Below are positions 5,285 to 13,145 of a DNA stretch of 16,284 nucleotides, one piece after another. The DNA is from Candidatus Woesearchaeota archaeon. GTDB lineage: Archaea; Nanobdellota; Nanobdellia; UBA10117. The notes below the pieces were generated by a model. The model did not search any database and was not told the origin of the DNA. It saw nothing but the letters and a program-made list of their open reading frames with translations. The stretch's first letter is position 1. Every line of letters begins with the position of its first letter. The DNA lies in NCBI GenBank assembly GCA_023245115.1, contig JAHFKX010000009.1, positions 1-16,284 on the forward strand, given 5' to 3'. A program made the position numbers and the translations under genes.

Positions 5285-6649
5285 TTAGTTAGTTGGCTGC
5301 GTAATATTTACGTTTTTAACAATTACGTGCGGCGTTAAGACGGGGATGCTGGTTTCCCAGCCAGCCATCTGTTTCAGATCATCGCCAAGCGCGTGAATAT
5401 TTTTTAATATATTTAGCATATTTTCAGAAACGCGCAGTTGTTTTACCGGGCCAGCGATTTTTCCATTTTCTATTAGGAACATACCATCCCGCGGTATTAC
5501 TGAAAAGTCACCAGTAGACATATTTTGATAACGAAGGTACCACACGTTCGTAATGTAAAGCCCGTGTTTAATTTCTTTTATCAGGCTTTCCCGTGAGTCT
5601 GTGCCCGCCTCAAATACTACGTTATGCGGCCCCGGTGCAATCAGGCCGGCGTTGCCAGTTGTTTTTGTTTTGTATTTTTTTGCGCTGGATGTATTGTATA
5701 AATATGTTTTAAGTACGCCGTTGTGAATTATCGGAATTTTACCTGTCGGCACGCCTTCTGCATCATATTCGCAGGATGCAATCCCGCCAGCAATTGTGGC
5801 ATCATCATAAATATTCAGGCTCTTTTGTCCTAGCTGTTCGCCAAGTTTATTTTTGAAGAAAGATAAATTTGCTTCAACATCAAATATTGATGCGGCCTCG
5901 CCAAAGTTTTGTGCGATGACTGAGAATGCGAGCGGTGCAAACAACACATCGTATTTGCCAGCTTTTCCAGATTCAGGATGTTTTGCTTGGCGCGCAATTT
6001 CTCCGGCAAACCTGCCAGATTCTTCAACTTCGATGTCGCGAAGTGTCCGCGCGTTTGAATTCATGTGGCCAGACGCATCTTTTTCAATCAGTGCGCGGAT
6101 GGAAAAGTACGCAGAAGTTGCCTGCGATTCTATATCCACATTGCCAGATGTTAATAGTATGGCATCAGCAGCATTAAGCTGAAATATGCCATTTGTTCTC
6201 TCTGCGCCCTCGTTTAGTGCAGCGTTCATGCCGGCTTGGACAAAATCAACTTCATTTAAATCGAAATTGGCAATTTTTTTGTCAAATAACCTAGGAATTT
6301 TTTTATACTTGAACGGACCGGAAGCAATTCCGAAGAAATCTGGTTTTGGCTGGACAAACTTAAGAAATTTTTTTATGTTTTTAGAAGACTCGTCAACTTT
6401 TTTCTTCGCCGCACTCACCTCAGATTTTTCTGTTGGCATATCTTTTATGTTGGTAATGAGTATTTTTTTATCTTTCGTCACGAATGCGCTGATATCAAAT
6501 GTATTTTCTATTGCAGTTTTTACAATTTTATTGTTTGCGAATTTTATTTGGCTGGCTTGTCCTGCCACAGCGGCCAGCACTACGTCATCAGCTACTTCGG
6601 CCAGTTTTTTTCGCGCATATTCTGCAATTTCTCTTAGGTTTGATTTCAT
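5285..6649 (-). CDS. tldE: TldE/PmbA-type subunit of the TldD/TldE protease
   Basis: This 454-aa protein is the non-catalytic partner in the TldD/TldE complex. In bacteria the complex degrades or trims peptides, for example microcin precursors and CcdA. It has the family layout: an N-terminal alpha/beta domain (KFANNKIVKTAIENT), a central region including ERTNGIFQLN and NVDIESQA, and a C-terminal domain with NAGLIAPGPHNVVFEAG and YITNVWYLRYQNMSTGDF. It lacks the HExxxH metal motif that TldD has, as expected. I chose the ATG at 6649, which overlaps the tldD stop as TGATG, a sign of translational coupling. A GTG one codon earlier is possible. Confidence 0.9.
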   Translation of the reverse strand: MKSNLREIAEYARKKLAEVADDVVLAAVAGQASQIKFANNKIVKTAIENTFDISAFVTKDKKILITNIKDMPTEKSEVSAAKKKVDESSKNIKKFLKFVQPKPDFFGIASGPFKYKKIPRLFDKKIANFDLNEVDFVQAGMNAALNEGAERTNGIFQLNAADAILLTSGNVDIESQATSAYFSIRALIEKDASGHMNSNARTLRDIEVEESGRFAGEIARQAKHPESGKAGKYDVLFAPLAFSVIAQNFGEAASIFDVEANLSFFKNKLGEQLGQKSLNIYDDATIAGGIASCEYDAEGVPTGKIPIIHNGVLKTYLYNTSSAKKYKTKTTGNAGLIAPGPHNVVFEAGTDSRESLIKEIKHGLYITNVWYLRYQNMSTGDFSVIPRDGMFLIENGKIAGPVKQLRVSENMLNILKNIHALGDDLKQMAGWETSIPVLTPHVIVKNVNITQPTN

Positions 6650-8064
6650 CACCCTAATTTTACTCCACGTATCCTGATAGAAGGCCCGCCATGTGTTACG
6701 GGAATGCCCTGCATTGGCTCGCCCTTGCCGCAGCTTGCTGCGTGAAACTCAGTATTATTTGCTAAAGCGTCAATCGCCCCATAAAGTGTTGGTGTGGTAA
6801 GCTCTATTACTGGATTTTTCACCGGCGTTTTTATTTCGCCGTTTTCTATCAAATAACACTCCGAGCCGACGTAACGGTTGTTGTATCGCTTGTCGTCAAT
6901 ATTCCATTCCATGAAACTTTTCATGAACACGCCGAGTTTAACTTCTTTTATCAGTTCTTCCTCTGAGTAATCGCCCTCAAGGAAAAATGTATTAGACATT
7001 CTTACTAATGGCTCTTTGTCATACTCTGACGCTCGCGAAGCGCCGTTGCTTTTTGTGCCGAAGAAGCTGGCTGTCTCGCGGTTCTGCAGGAATTCAGTTA
7101 TAATTCCATCTTTGACGAGGAATTTTTTCCGTGCCTTTACACACTCATCATCATAAAGATAGAACCCATATGTTTCAGGCCGAGTTGGGTCATCTACTAG
7201 CGTTACGACCGGCTTTGCAATTGCCTTGCCAATCATGTCAGTCGTAATGAAAGACTCGCCGGCCTGTGCAGCTTCTCTGCCCATAATTCTGTCTGCTTCA
7301 TATGGGTGGCCACAGCTTTCGTGTGCGATTATGCCAGTAACCTGCGGCGATACAACTAAATCTACACTTCCTTTTGGCGGACTTGTGCCCTTCTCGAGCG
7401 CAATATTTAGCGTTTTAACCTCGCTGGCCAGAAGCTCCGGTAGTTTCCATTTGCCAGTTAGCTCCCAGCCGCCCGCGGAGCCGTACTGCCACATCCTTTG
7501 TGCAGTTTGTTTGTTGTTCAAAACTGTTAAGAGATAAAAGAAGTTTAAGTACGGCAATGTCGACGAAATTTTCGAGCCGGCGGTATTTACAATGTATTTG
7601 TGCGTTTTCCAGTCATTTATGTGCAGGAAGCGCCCGGGAACCTTAACTTTTGTCGCAAGAATTTGTTTTTCAATTTCAGTCAGCAACCCAATCTTTTTTT
7701 CAGGATTCACGTCGCCAAGTTTTATTTTTTCTTTTATTTGGTAATTTTTTTTCTGGGTTTTTTCGTCAGATAATATCAACTTGTCGGCCATTCTGGCAGA
7801 AGCGCTGGCAAGCTTTATTGCATGCCGCACGGTTTCTTCAACTTTTTCCTTGTTCATTATGTTTGTTGATATAAAACCCATTGAGCCATTGACCGCCAGG
7901 CGGATTCCGAGTCCAGATGTTGATGAAAAGCTTGAGCCCTCCAAAGTGCCGTTTTTTAGAACAAAGTCCTGGCCTTTTGTTTCCTCAAGCCGGGCTTCTG
8001 CGTAAGTTGCGCCAAGTTTTTGTGCGTATTTGATTGCCCAGTCAGCCAGATCCTCGTATACCAT
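6649..8064 (-). CDS. tldD: TldD-type zinc metalloprotease subunit
   Basis: From the preferred ATG (8064) this is a 471-aa protein. Its metal site is His248-Glu249-Ser-Cys-Gly-His253, the HExxxH motif of TldD. A third ligand is probably Cys445 in ASCGKGEP, as in E. coli TldD Cys454. The C-terminal beta domain ends IRIRGVKLG. It should form a dimer with TldE, and the active site lies in a closed chamber that accepts only unfolded peptides. An upstream ATG at 8112 would add 16 residues. I reject it because two TATA-like elements, GATATAAAAAAC at 8075-8086 and GTTTAAAAC at 8089-8097 (minus-strand promoters), lie inside that extension at the right distance from 8064. Confidence 0.92.
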   Translation of the reverse strand: MVYEDLADWAIKYAQKLGATYAEARLEETKGQDFVLKNGTLEGSSFSSTSGLGIRLAVNGSMGFISTNIMNKEKVEETVRHAIKLASASARMADKLILSDEKTQKKNYQIKEKIKLGDVNPEKKIGLLTEIEKQILATKVKVPGRFLHINDWKTHKYIVNTAGSKISSTLPYLNFFYLLTVLNNKQTAQRMWQYGSAGGWELTGKWKLPELLASEVKTLNIALEKGTSPPKGSVDLVVSPQVTGIIAHESCGHPYEADRIMGREAAQAGESFITTDMIGKAIAKPVVTLVDDPTRPETYGFYLYDDECVKARKKFLVKDGIITEFLQNRETASFFGTKSNGASRASEYDKEPLVRMSNTFFLEGDYSEEELIKEVKLGVFMKSFMEWNIDDKRYNNRYVGSECYLIENGEIKTPVKNPVIELTTPTLYGAIDALANNTEFHAASCGKGEPMQGIPVTHGGPSIRIRGVKLG

Positions 8065-8074
8065 CCCAGCAAAA

Positions 8075-8097
8075 GATATAAAAAACTTGTTTAAAAC
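8075..8097 (-). promoter_or_regulatory. Candidate TATA boxes for the tldD-tldE operon
   Basis: On the minus strand this region reads GTTTTAAAC followed by GTTTTTTATATC. The first is centred about 29 nt and the second about 16 nt before the ATG at 8064. The first fits a leaderless start; the second would put the start inside the gene. Confidence 0.45.
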
Positions 8098-8136
8098 GCT
8101 TTTGTATGACAAAAATCTGTTTGGCAGGTTTTTGAA

Positions 8137-8180
8137 TTGTTAGCTCCGGCAAATGCTACGCTAGCAACTTAACCTAACAA
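8137..8180 (+). repeat. Alternative inverted repeats before the ferredoxin gene
   Basis: TTGTTAGC at 8137-8144 can pair with GCTAGCAA at 8160-8167 (7 of 8). Its first seven bases can instead pair perfectly with CTAACAA at 8174-8180, whose last base is the A of the ferredoxin start codon. The two pairings exclude each other. An operator or an mRNA structure is possible; chance is not excluded. No clear TATA box lies at leaderless distance here. Confidence 0.3.
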
Positions 8181-8488
8181 TGGAATTTAAAGTTGACCCA
8201 AATGCAGCAGACGTGAAGAAGGCACTTTCAGAGGGAAAGAAGTATCGCATAATTTATGAGAGGAATGCGTGCATCGGCGCAGCAGCCTGCGCGGCAGTTT
8301 TTGATAAGCGGTGGGAGATGGCTTCAGACAACAAGGCAGACCTGAAGGGCGGAGCAGAAAAAGGAAATGGCATCTGGCAAGCAGATATAGATGACATAGA
8401 ATTCGAAGATGTCAAGACATCAGGTGATGTCTGTCCCGTCAACGTGATTCACGTGTTCAAGCTGGAGACTGGCGAGAAAATAATTTAG
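8180..8488 (+). CDS. Ferredoxin with a likely 3Fe-4S cluster
   Basis: This 102-aa protein is a small soluble electron carrier. The cluster-binding part reads Cys31-Ile-Gly-Ala-Ala-Ala-Cys37, with Cys85-Pro near the end (DVCPVNVIHV). A standard 4Fe-4S site would have Cys at residue 34; Ala is there instead, as in single-cluster 3Fe-4S ferredoxins of the CIGAGxC type. No other Cys is present. An insert rich in Lys, Asp and Gly (residues 42-75) separates the two halves, longer than in the minimal proteins. The protein is acidic overall. It is divergent from tldD and stands alone, so its redox partner cannot be named from context. Glutamate dehydrogenase and the other neighbours do not use ferredoxin. 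Confidence 0.85.
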   Translation: MEFKVDPNAADVKKALSEGKKYRIIYERNACIGAAACAAVFDKRWEMASDNKADLKGGAEKGNGIWQADIDDIEFEDVKTSGDVCPVNVIHVFKLETGEKII

Positions 8489-8503
8489 CCTCCGCCGCGA
8501 AAG

Positions 8504-8512
8504 GTTTTTAAC
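8504..8512 (+). promoter_or_regulatory. TATA box for the 8534 gene
   Basis: GTTTTTAAC is centred 26 nt before the ATG at 8534, which fits a leaderless transcript. Confidence 0.5.
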
Positions 8513-8533
8513 GTTTTCTAAATACAATATCCT

Positions 8534-8947
8534 ATGGGCGATGATAATTTAAGTTTAGCTAATTATGATAGAATTAGTAAATTTAGTCCGCGTATATCGC
8601 GGCTAAACGCGCTGGTTCATGGAATTGCGCAAAATAATTTTTGGGATCTCACAGAGGTATTATGTAATACGGGCATGGACTTAGAGTTAGAACAAGAGTC
8701 CAGGCCGCGCGTTGGTGCGCACATATATGAACATGCGTATTTTTATACTAACCCTGCTAACCGCGGAAAATTACTACTGCTTATCTCAAGATCCTCACCA
8801 GTTGAGTTATACCAACTGGGCGAGATAAACGCAGGCGAGCCAGAAGAGTTCTTAGACTTAGTACACAGTGCATTGCTCGCGAGATTTGTTATGTGCGTCG
8901 CGGTAACCACGCGAAGTGCGTATGAAAGAACGGCAGATTCTATGTAG
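8534..8947 (+). CDS. Hypothetical protein, 137 aa
   Basis: I do not recognise a family. The protein is soluble, with no signal peptide or transmembrane helix. The first half is probably helical (DRISKFSPRISRLNALVHGIAQNNFWDLTEVL). A beta-rich middle contains RVGAHIYEHAYFYTNP, followed by GKLLLLIS. A helix near the end (EEFLDLVHSALLARFVMCVAV) completes it. This alternation would fit a compact alpha/beta domain. It has its own leaderless-type promoter and is followed by another unrecognised gene with its own promoter, so they need not be co-transcribed. The clean promoter spacing and the normal amino-acid composition support a real gene. Confidence 0.6.
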   Translation: MGDDNLSLANYDRISKFSPRISRLNALVHGIAQNNFWDLTEVLCNTGMDLELEQESRPRVGAHIYEHAYFYTNPANRGKLLLLISRSSPVELYQLGEINAGEPEEFLDLVHSALLARFVMCVAVTTRSAYERTADSM

Positions 8948-8970
8948 TAAACGTTTAGTCTGCAAAAAAG

Positions 8971-8979
8971 CTTATAAAG
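8971..8979 (+). promoter_or_regulatory. TATA box for the 9000 gene
   Basis: CTTATAAAG is centred 25 nt before the ATG at 9000. Its place argues for that start over an in-frame ATG at 8916, which lies upstream of this box and inside the previous gene. Confidence 0.55.
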
Positions 8980-8999
8980 GTATCCATAGCGAAATAATT

Positions 9000-9707
9000 A
9001 TGAAAGAATTTGGAACAGTGGAATGCCCGAACCTTAACACTATATCAGGTGCACTAATAGATCCGCTTGCACGTTATGAAGATCTCTTTCCTGGCAATGT
9101 AAGTTTGGCATTGCAAGAACCATTACTGCCAATTGCTGGCAAGAACTACAGCGCACGAGGCGAAGTACGAGTCAGACTAGACGGAAATGAAGCCGGAACT
9201 ATGTATGTGGTTGCGTTTAGGCCCGGCGATGGCACTGGCGTTGCTACAGAGGCGTATCAGTTTCTTGAAATACCACTAAACTTATGTAATGGGCAAAACA
9301 AAGATGGACTTGTTCCAAGGAGCAAAAAAGGAACATTACTGGAGGCATTCTTCCCACTAGCTACCATTCGCGATGAACGCGCAATACAATATGTGGCGTG
9401 CCTGGAAGAGTTAACTGTAGACGATGTTGCAGTTCCTACAAAAATAAAAAAGGCGTGGACTTTGGGCGATGACAAGACCGCTTACCGCAGCTATTTAAGG
9501 GGTCGGCCTGTCGATCATGGCCCGCGCATACAACTCACAACAGGCCATATGCGGGATGGTTCACGGTTTGGCGACCCGCACGCAGTCCATTATAATCATA
9601 ATCTGTGCGATGCTGTTATTCAGGTCGTTGGTTTTTTAGCAGTCACGAAGGAAAACGTTGGCTTAGCGCCAATTTTAGATAGGCTTGCGGTTGTTCCTAA
9701 CCAATAA
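9000..9707 (+). CDS. Hypothetical protein, 235 aa
   Basis: I do not recognise a family. The frame could begin at 8916, but the TATA box at 8971-8979 lies 25 nt before the ATG at 9000, so that start is preferred. The protein is soluble, without signal or membrane segments. A beta-rich middle (YSARGEVRVRLDGNEAGTMYVVAFRPGDG) suggests a sandwich or barrel fold. The end is rich in His and Asp (GDPHAVHYNHNLCDAV), which could bind a metal, but no known motif is present. Only three Cys occur (residues 9, 96 and 133 or nearby). It sits between another orphan gene and the aminotransferase, which has its own promoter. It could belong to a lineage-specific family. Confidence 0.6.
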   Translation: MKEFGTVECPNLNTISGALIDPLARYEDLFPGNVSLALQEPLLPIAGKNYSARGEVRVRLDGNEAGTMYVVAFRPGDGTGVATEAYQFLEIPLNLCNGQNKDGLVPRSKKGTLLEAFFPLATIRDERAIQYVACLEELTVDDVAVPTKIKKAWTLGDDKTAYRSYLRGRPVDHGPRIQLTTGHMRDGSRFGDPHAVHYNHNLCDAVIQVVGFLAVTKENVGLAPILDRLAVVPNQ

Positions 9708-9721
9708 GCCCAATTAAGAAA

Positions 9722-9732
9722 CTTTTTATATA
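9722..9732 (+). promoter_or_regulatory. TATA box for the aminotransferase-gdhA operon
   Basis: CTTTTTATATA is centred about 23 nt before the ATG at 9750 and 29 nt before a second in-frame ATG at 9756. Either could be the leaderless start. Confidence 0.55.
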
Positions 9733-9749
9733 CATCTTAATGATTTATT

Positions 9750-10910
9750 ATGGCTATGACGCATATTAGTGAACGAGAGTCAGAACTGCCCGATACAATT
9801 TTCTTGCAGCTGCAGGAACTTGCTGCCGAGCACAAAGATATAATTTCTTTGTCAATTGGTGAGCCAGACTTCAAAACCCCAAAGCCAATTCTTGACGCAG
9901 CAAAAAAATTTATGGTGAACGGGACGCATTATTCGCCAGCCGCAGGCCGTACAGACCTGAGGCAGGCAATCGCACAAAAGCTGCGCAAGGAAAATAAAAT
10001 ATCTGCGGACTGGGAAAATGTTATCGTAACAGCCGGCTCACAGCAAGGCCTGATGGCTGCACTTTTGGCAACAGTTGATCCAACAGAGGAAGTAGTAATG
10101 ACTAGCCCGGGCTATTTGGGCTATTTGCCAACAGTTGAGCTTGCCAACGGAGTCCCAGTTTTTGTAAGGCTGAATGAGAATGATGGCTGGCAAATAAATC
10201 CAGACGAGATAAAAAAGAAAATTACGAAAAAAACTGTTGCGATAATAGTTAACACTCCGGCAAACCCGACTGGTACTGTTCTTCGGAAAAAAATCCTGGA
10301 AGAAATTTCAGATATAGCTATTCAAAATAACATTTATATTTTTTCGGATGAGGCTTATGAGAAAATAATTTATGGCGGCGCAAAACATATTTCCATTGGT
10401 TCGTTAAATGGCATGGATGAGCACGTTGTAACGTTTAATACATTTTCAAAAACTTATGCGATGTGCGGCTTCCGCTTAGGGTATATGCAAGGGCCAAAAG
10501 AATTTGTAAACGCAGTCTCGAAGGTACACCATTTTATGGAAATTTGCGCACCGCATACATCACAGCTGGCAGGCCTTGCCGCGCTCAAGCTTCCGAATAA
10601 ATATGTGAATACAATGGTGCGCGAGTACGACAGAAGAAGGAAATTAATTATCAAACGATTAAATGAAATCAGCTTGAAAACCGTAAACCCGGAAGGAACT
10701 TTCTATGCCTTGGCGGACATTTCAGAATTTTCAAACTCAAGCGTAAAATTTGCGAAGGATTTAATTAAGAAAGCACGAGTGGCCTGTGTGCCAGGCACAG
10801 AGTTCGGCCCGTACGGCGAAGGCTTAGTTAGATTTTCGTATGCAAATGACTATGATATGATAAAAAAAGCCATGGACAGAATAGGAAAAGCGTTAAGGCG
10901 GGGCCCGTAA
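9750..10910 (+). CDS. PLP-dependent class I/II aminotransferase
   Basis: This 386-aa cytosolic enzyme moves an amino group between an amino acid and a keto acid through a pyridoxal phosphate intermediate. Lys234 in TFSKTYAMCGFRLGY is the Schiff-base lysine. Asp200 (FSDEAYE) holds the pyridine nitrogen. Asn172 in NTPANPTG and Arg242 bind cofactor and substrate. The N-terminal SIGEPDFKTP is typical of fold-type I aspartate/alanine/aromatic aminotransferases. Substrate preference (aspartate, alanine or aromatic) cannot be read from the sequence. The next two genes follow with 1-nt gaps and end in glutamate dehydrogenase. The enzymes can therefore share glutamate and 2-oxoglutarate: the dehydrogenase regenerates the acceptor or donor used here. 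Confidence 0.92.
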   Translation: MAMTHISERESELPDTIFLQLQELAAEHKDIISLSIGEPDFKTPKPILDAAKKFMVNGTHYSPAAGRTDLRQAIAQKLRKENKISADWENVIVTAGSQQGLMAALLATVDPTEEVVMTSPGYLGYLPTVELANGVPVFVRLNENDGWQINPDEIKKKITKKTVAIIVNTPANPTGTVLRKKILEEISDIAIQNNIYIFSDEAYEKIIYGGAKHISIGSLNGMDEHVVTFNTFSKTYAMCGFRLGYMQGPKEFVNAVSKVHHFMEICAPHTSQLAGLAALKLPNKYVNTMVREYDRRRKLIIKRLNEISLKTVNPEGTFYALADISEFSNSSVKFAKDLIKKARVACVPGTEFGPYGEGLVRFSYANDYDMIKKAMDRIGKALRRGP

Positions 10911-10911
10911 G

Positions 10912-11160
10912 ATGAGATTTGAAAAGTTGCAGCGGTTTTTGCACACAAAAATACATCCGTTTGAACATTTGAGCTATGGTGCGATTATTACATTAATTGT
11001 CTTTGGTTTAATTAAGCTTGATTTGTTTGTTGTGTTCCTGACAACACCAAAATTAAGATGGTCTGCTATAGTAACAAGTTTTATAGTAACTGTAATTGCA
11101 AGCTTTTATTATGAGCGAAATGTTTTAAAGATTGCAAAACGGGTAAAGGATTGGGTGTAA
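10912..11160 (+). CDS. Small membrane protein with two helices (82 aa)
   Basis: No family is recognised. An amphipathic, basic N-terminus (residues 1-22, with HTKIHPFEHL) precedes two hydrophobic helices: about residues 23-43 (GAIITLIVFGLIKLDLFVVF) and 50-66 (SAIVTSFIVTVIASFYY). A basic tail (RNVLKIAKRVKDW) follows. By the positive-inside rule both ends would face the cytoplasm. It starts 1 nt after the aminotransferase stop and ends 1 nt before gdhA, so all three are one operon. It may be a small accessory or anchoring subunit, but nothing in the sequence shows it. Confidence 0.7.
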   Translation: MRFEKLQRFLHTKIHPFEHLSYGAIITLIVFGLIKLDLFVVFLTTPKLRWSAIVTSFIVTVIASFYYERNVLKIAKRVKDWV

Positions 11161-11161
11161 G

Positions 11162-12412
11162 ATGGCAGAGGAAAAGAATCTATTCAAAATTGCACAACTG
11201 CAGCTAGACGAGGCCGCAAAATTTCTTAAGCTTGAGCCAAAGTTACACAAGCTATTGCGCGAACCAATGCGAGTTTTCAAGGCGAATCTAAAAATAAAAA
11301 TGGATTCCGGCAAGACAAAAACATTTTCTGCTTTTCGAGTCCAGTACAACGATGCTCGCGGGCCTTGCAAGGGCGGCATACGATATCATCCCGAAGAAAC
11401 TTTGGACACAGTCAAAGCACTTGCAGCGTGGATGACCTGGAAATGCGCAACCGTCGGCATTCCGTACGGCGGAGCAAAGGGCGGCGTTGTTTGCAATCCA
11501 AAAGAATTATCTATTCTGGAACTTGAAAAAATAAGCCGCGCATACATTCGTGCATTCTGGAAATATGTCGGCCCGGACATTGATGTGCCTGCTCCGGATG
11601 TTTATACGTCTGGCCGCGAGATGGCATGGATGCTTGATGAATATGAAAAAATCGTTGGCCACAAATCGCCAGCAATGATTACAGGCAAGCCATTAGCATT
11701 GGGCGGCTCATTAGGCAGAGATGCAGCAACAGGGTACGGAACAGTAATTTGCATCCGCGAGGCAGCTAAGCATTTGAAAATTGATTTGAAAAAATCTACA
11801 GCAGCCATACAGGGTGCAGGAAATGTCGGGGGCTGGACAGCAAAATTATTGCAGGAAAAATTCGGAACGAAAATTATGGCAATCTCAGATTCAAAGTGCG
11901 CAATCTACTCTGAAAATGGACTAAATGTTGAAAAAGCGCTAGCGCATAAGGAAAAAATAGGCCAGCTGCATGGGTTTATGGGCACAAAGTGCATAACAAA
12001 CGAACAGCTTCTCGAACTTGAGGTCGATGTTCTTGTCCCAGCAGCCATGGAAAATCAGATTACAAAAGAAAATACAAGGCGATTAAACTGTAAAATACTA
12101 GCTGAGGCCGCAAATGGGCCGACCACAAAGGAAGCGGATGGCATTCTAAAGCGGACAAAGATATTCCAGATACCTGACTTTTTGTGCAATGCTGGCGGCG
12201 TCACGACGAGTTATTTGGAATGGGTCCAGAATCGCATGGGCTACTATTGGAAGCTCGACGAAGTTAATTCAAAACTTGACGAAGTTATGACAAAGGCGTT
12301 CTGGGATGTTACGAATTTTGCGGGAAAAAATAAAATACCGATGCGGGTTGCAGCCTATGCGCTGGCTGTGCAGAAGGTTGCCGAGGCGATGAAACTAAGA
12401 GGGCTGGCTTAA
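11162..12412 (+). CDS. gdhA: Glutamate dehydrogenase
   Basis: This 416-aa cytosolic enzyme of the hexameric GDH family interconverts glutamate with 2-oxoglutarate plus ammonia, using NAD(P). Its length equals the usual archaeal enzyme. Substrate residues are clear: Lys70 (GPCKGGIRYHP), Lys94 (MTWKCA), catalytic Lys106 (GGAKGGV) and Asp146 (DVPAPDV). The nucleotide fold begins GAGNVGG at 218-224. An Asp after the second strand (AISDS) hints at NAD over NADP, a weak indication. GGTG 5 nt before the ATG serves as SD. It closes the operon that starts with the aminotransferase. Together they link amino-acid nitrogen to ammonia. Confidence 0.96.
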   Translation: MAEEKNLFKIAQLQLDEAAKFLKLEPKLHKLLREPMRVFKANLKIKMDSGKTKTFSAFRVQYNDARGPCKGGIRYHPEETLDTVKALAAWMTWKCATVGIPYGGAKGGVVCNPKELSILELEKISRAYIRAFWKYVGPDIDVPAPDVYTSGREMAWMLDEYEKIVGHKSPAMITGKPLALGGSLGRDAATGYGTVICIREAAKHLKIDLKKSTAAIQGAGNVGGWTAKLLQEKFGTKIMAISDSKCAIYSENGLNVEKALAHKEKIGQLHGFMGTKCITNEQLLELEVDVLVPAAMENQITKENTRRLNCKILAEAANGPTTKEADGILKRTKIFQIPDFLCNAGGVTTSYLEWVQNRMGYYWKLDEVNSKLDEVMTKAFWDVTNFAGKNKIPMRVAAYALAVQKVAEAMKLRGLA

Positions 12413-12414
12413 AC

Positions 12415-12423
12415 ATTTATAAA
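12415..12423 (+). promoter_or_regulatory. TATA box for the HIT-fold gene
   Basis: ATTTATAAA is centred 26 nt before the ATG at 12445 and begins 3 nt after the gdhA stop, which fits a leaderless transcript. Confidence 0.55.
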
Positions 12424-12444
12424 CGTGCTCCGTATTTTTAAATT

Positions 12445-13098
12445 ATGGCTCAGCTCACAGAAGAACAGATTAAAGTCCTGCAGCTGAAGGTTCAGGAAAT
12501 ATCAAAGCTGCCGCCGGATGAGCAGCAGGATGCTATTTACGAGAAGCTAACGCCAGAAGAGATAGAATTTCTGAAAGAGCAGCAGACCGCGCGGGGCCAG
12601 GGTGGCGGCTGTCCTTTTTGCGGTATCGCGCAGGGCAAAATACCAACAAAGATGATTTACGAAGATAATGATTTCGTCGCATTTCTAAGCAAAGACCCAG
12701 CAAATCCGGGCCATACATTGTTGGCGCCAAAAGAACACATCCCAATTTTAGTAAAACTTCCAGACAATCTTGCCAGCAAAATAACAGTTTTGCTTCGCAA
12801 TCTTTCCGCTGCAATTTTTGACGCCGTAAATGCACAGGGCATTAGTATAGTCCAGCAGAACGGACAGGCAGCTGGCCAGGCAGTGCCGCACTTAGTTTTT
12901 AATATTATACCTCGGTTTGACAATGATAAAGTAAATCTTGAGTGGGAAAACACCGCGTTGACAGAAGAACAAATGACTGAGATACAAGGCCGTATTCGTG
13001 AGCAGGCAAAGAAATTCGAAGCCGCAGCGCAGGGCACTCCCCTGCCAAGTGATGCAAAGCCCAAAAAGCCAGTCAAGTTCCGAGGGCCAGGGCCATAG
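12445..13098 (+). CDS. HIT-fold zinc protein lacking the catalytic histidine
   Basis: This 217-aa protein has a charged, probably helical N-terminal extension (residues 1-50), a HIT domain (about 56-160) and a disordered basic-proline tail (PKKPVKFRGPGP). HIT enzymes hydrolyse or transfer nucleoside monophosphates via the middle His of HxHxH. Landmarks are Cys56-Pro-Phe-Cys59, ANPGHTLLAPKEH (His90, His98) and AGQAVPHLVFNIIPR. The usual zinc ligands are all here: Cys56, Cys59, His98 and His149. The nucleophile position is Val151 and the third His is Asn153. The DNA codes for this without ambiguity. It is therefore probably a binding or structural member. It has its own promoter, and a T-run follows its stop. 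Confidence 0.88.
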   Translation: MAQLTEEQIKVLQLKVQEISKLPPDEQQDAIYEKLTPEEIEFLKEQQTARGQGGGCPFCGIAQGKIPTKMIYEDNDFVAFLSKDPANPGHTLLAPKEHIPILVKLPDNLASKITVLLRNLSAAIFDAVNAQGISIVQQNGQAAGQAVPHLVFNIIPRFDNDKVNLEWENTALTEEQMTEIQGRIREQAKKFEAAAQGTPLPSDAKPKKPVKFRGPGP

Positions 13099-13101
13099 CT
13101 A

Positions 13102-13108
13102 TTTTTTT
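13102..13108 (+). terminator. T-run terminator after the HIT-fold gene
   Basis: Seven consecutive T lie 4 nt after the HIT stop codon. Oligo-T is the usual archaeal terminator signal. No hairpin precedes it. Confidence 0.4.
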
Positions 13109-13145
13109 AATAAAACCGATGTAGTCAGCATCAAATTAAATATTA

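Noticed and set aside
6186..6677. 163-aa plus-strand frame opposite tldE
   Set aside because: It is the antisense shadow of tldE/tldD, which have clear family motifs; it has no promoter or known domain.
8916..8999. Upstream start (ATG 8916) for the 9000-9707 gene
   Set aside because: The extension overlaps the preceding gene and contains the TATA box of its own promoter, so it would not be in the transcript.
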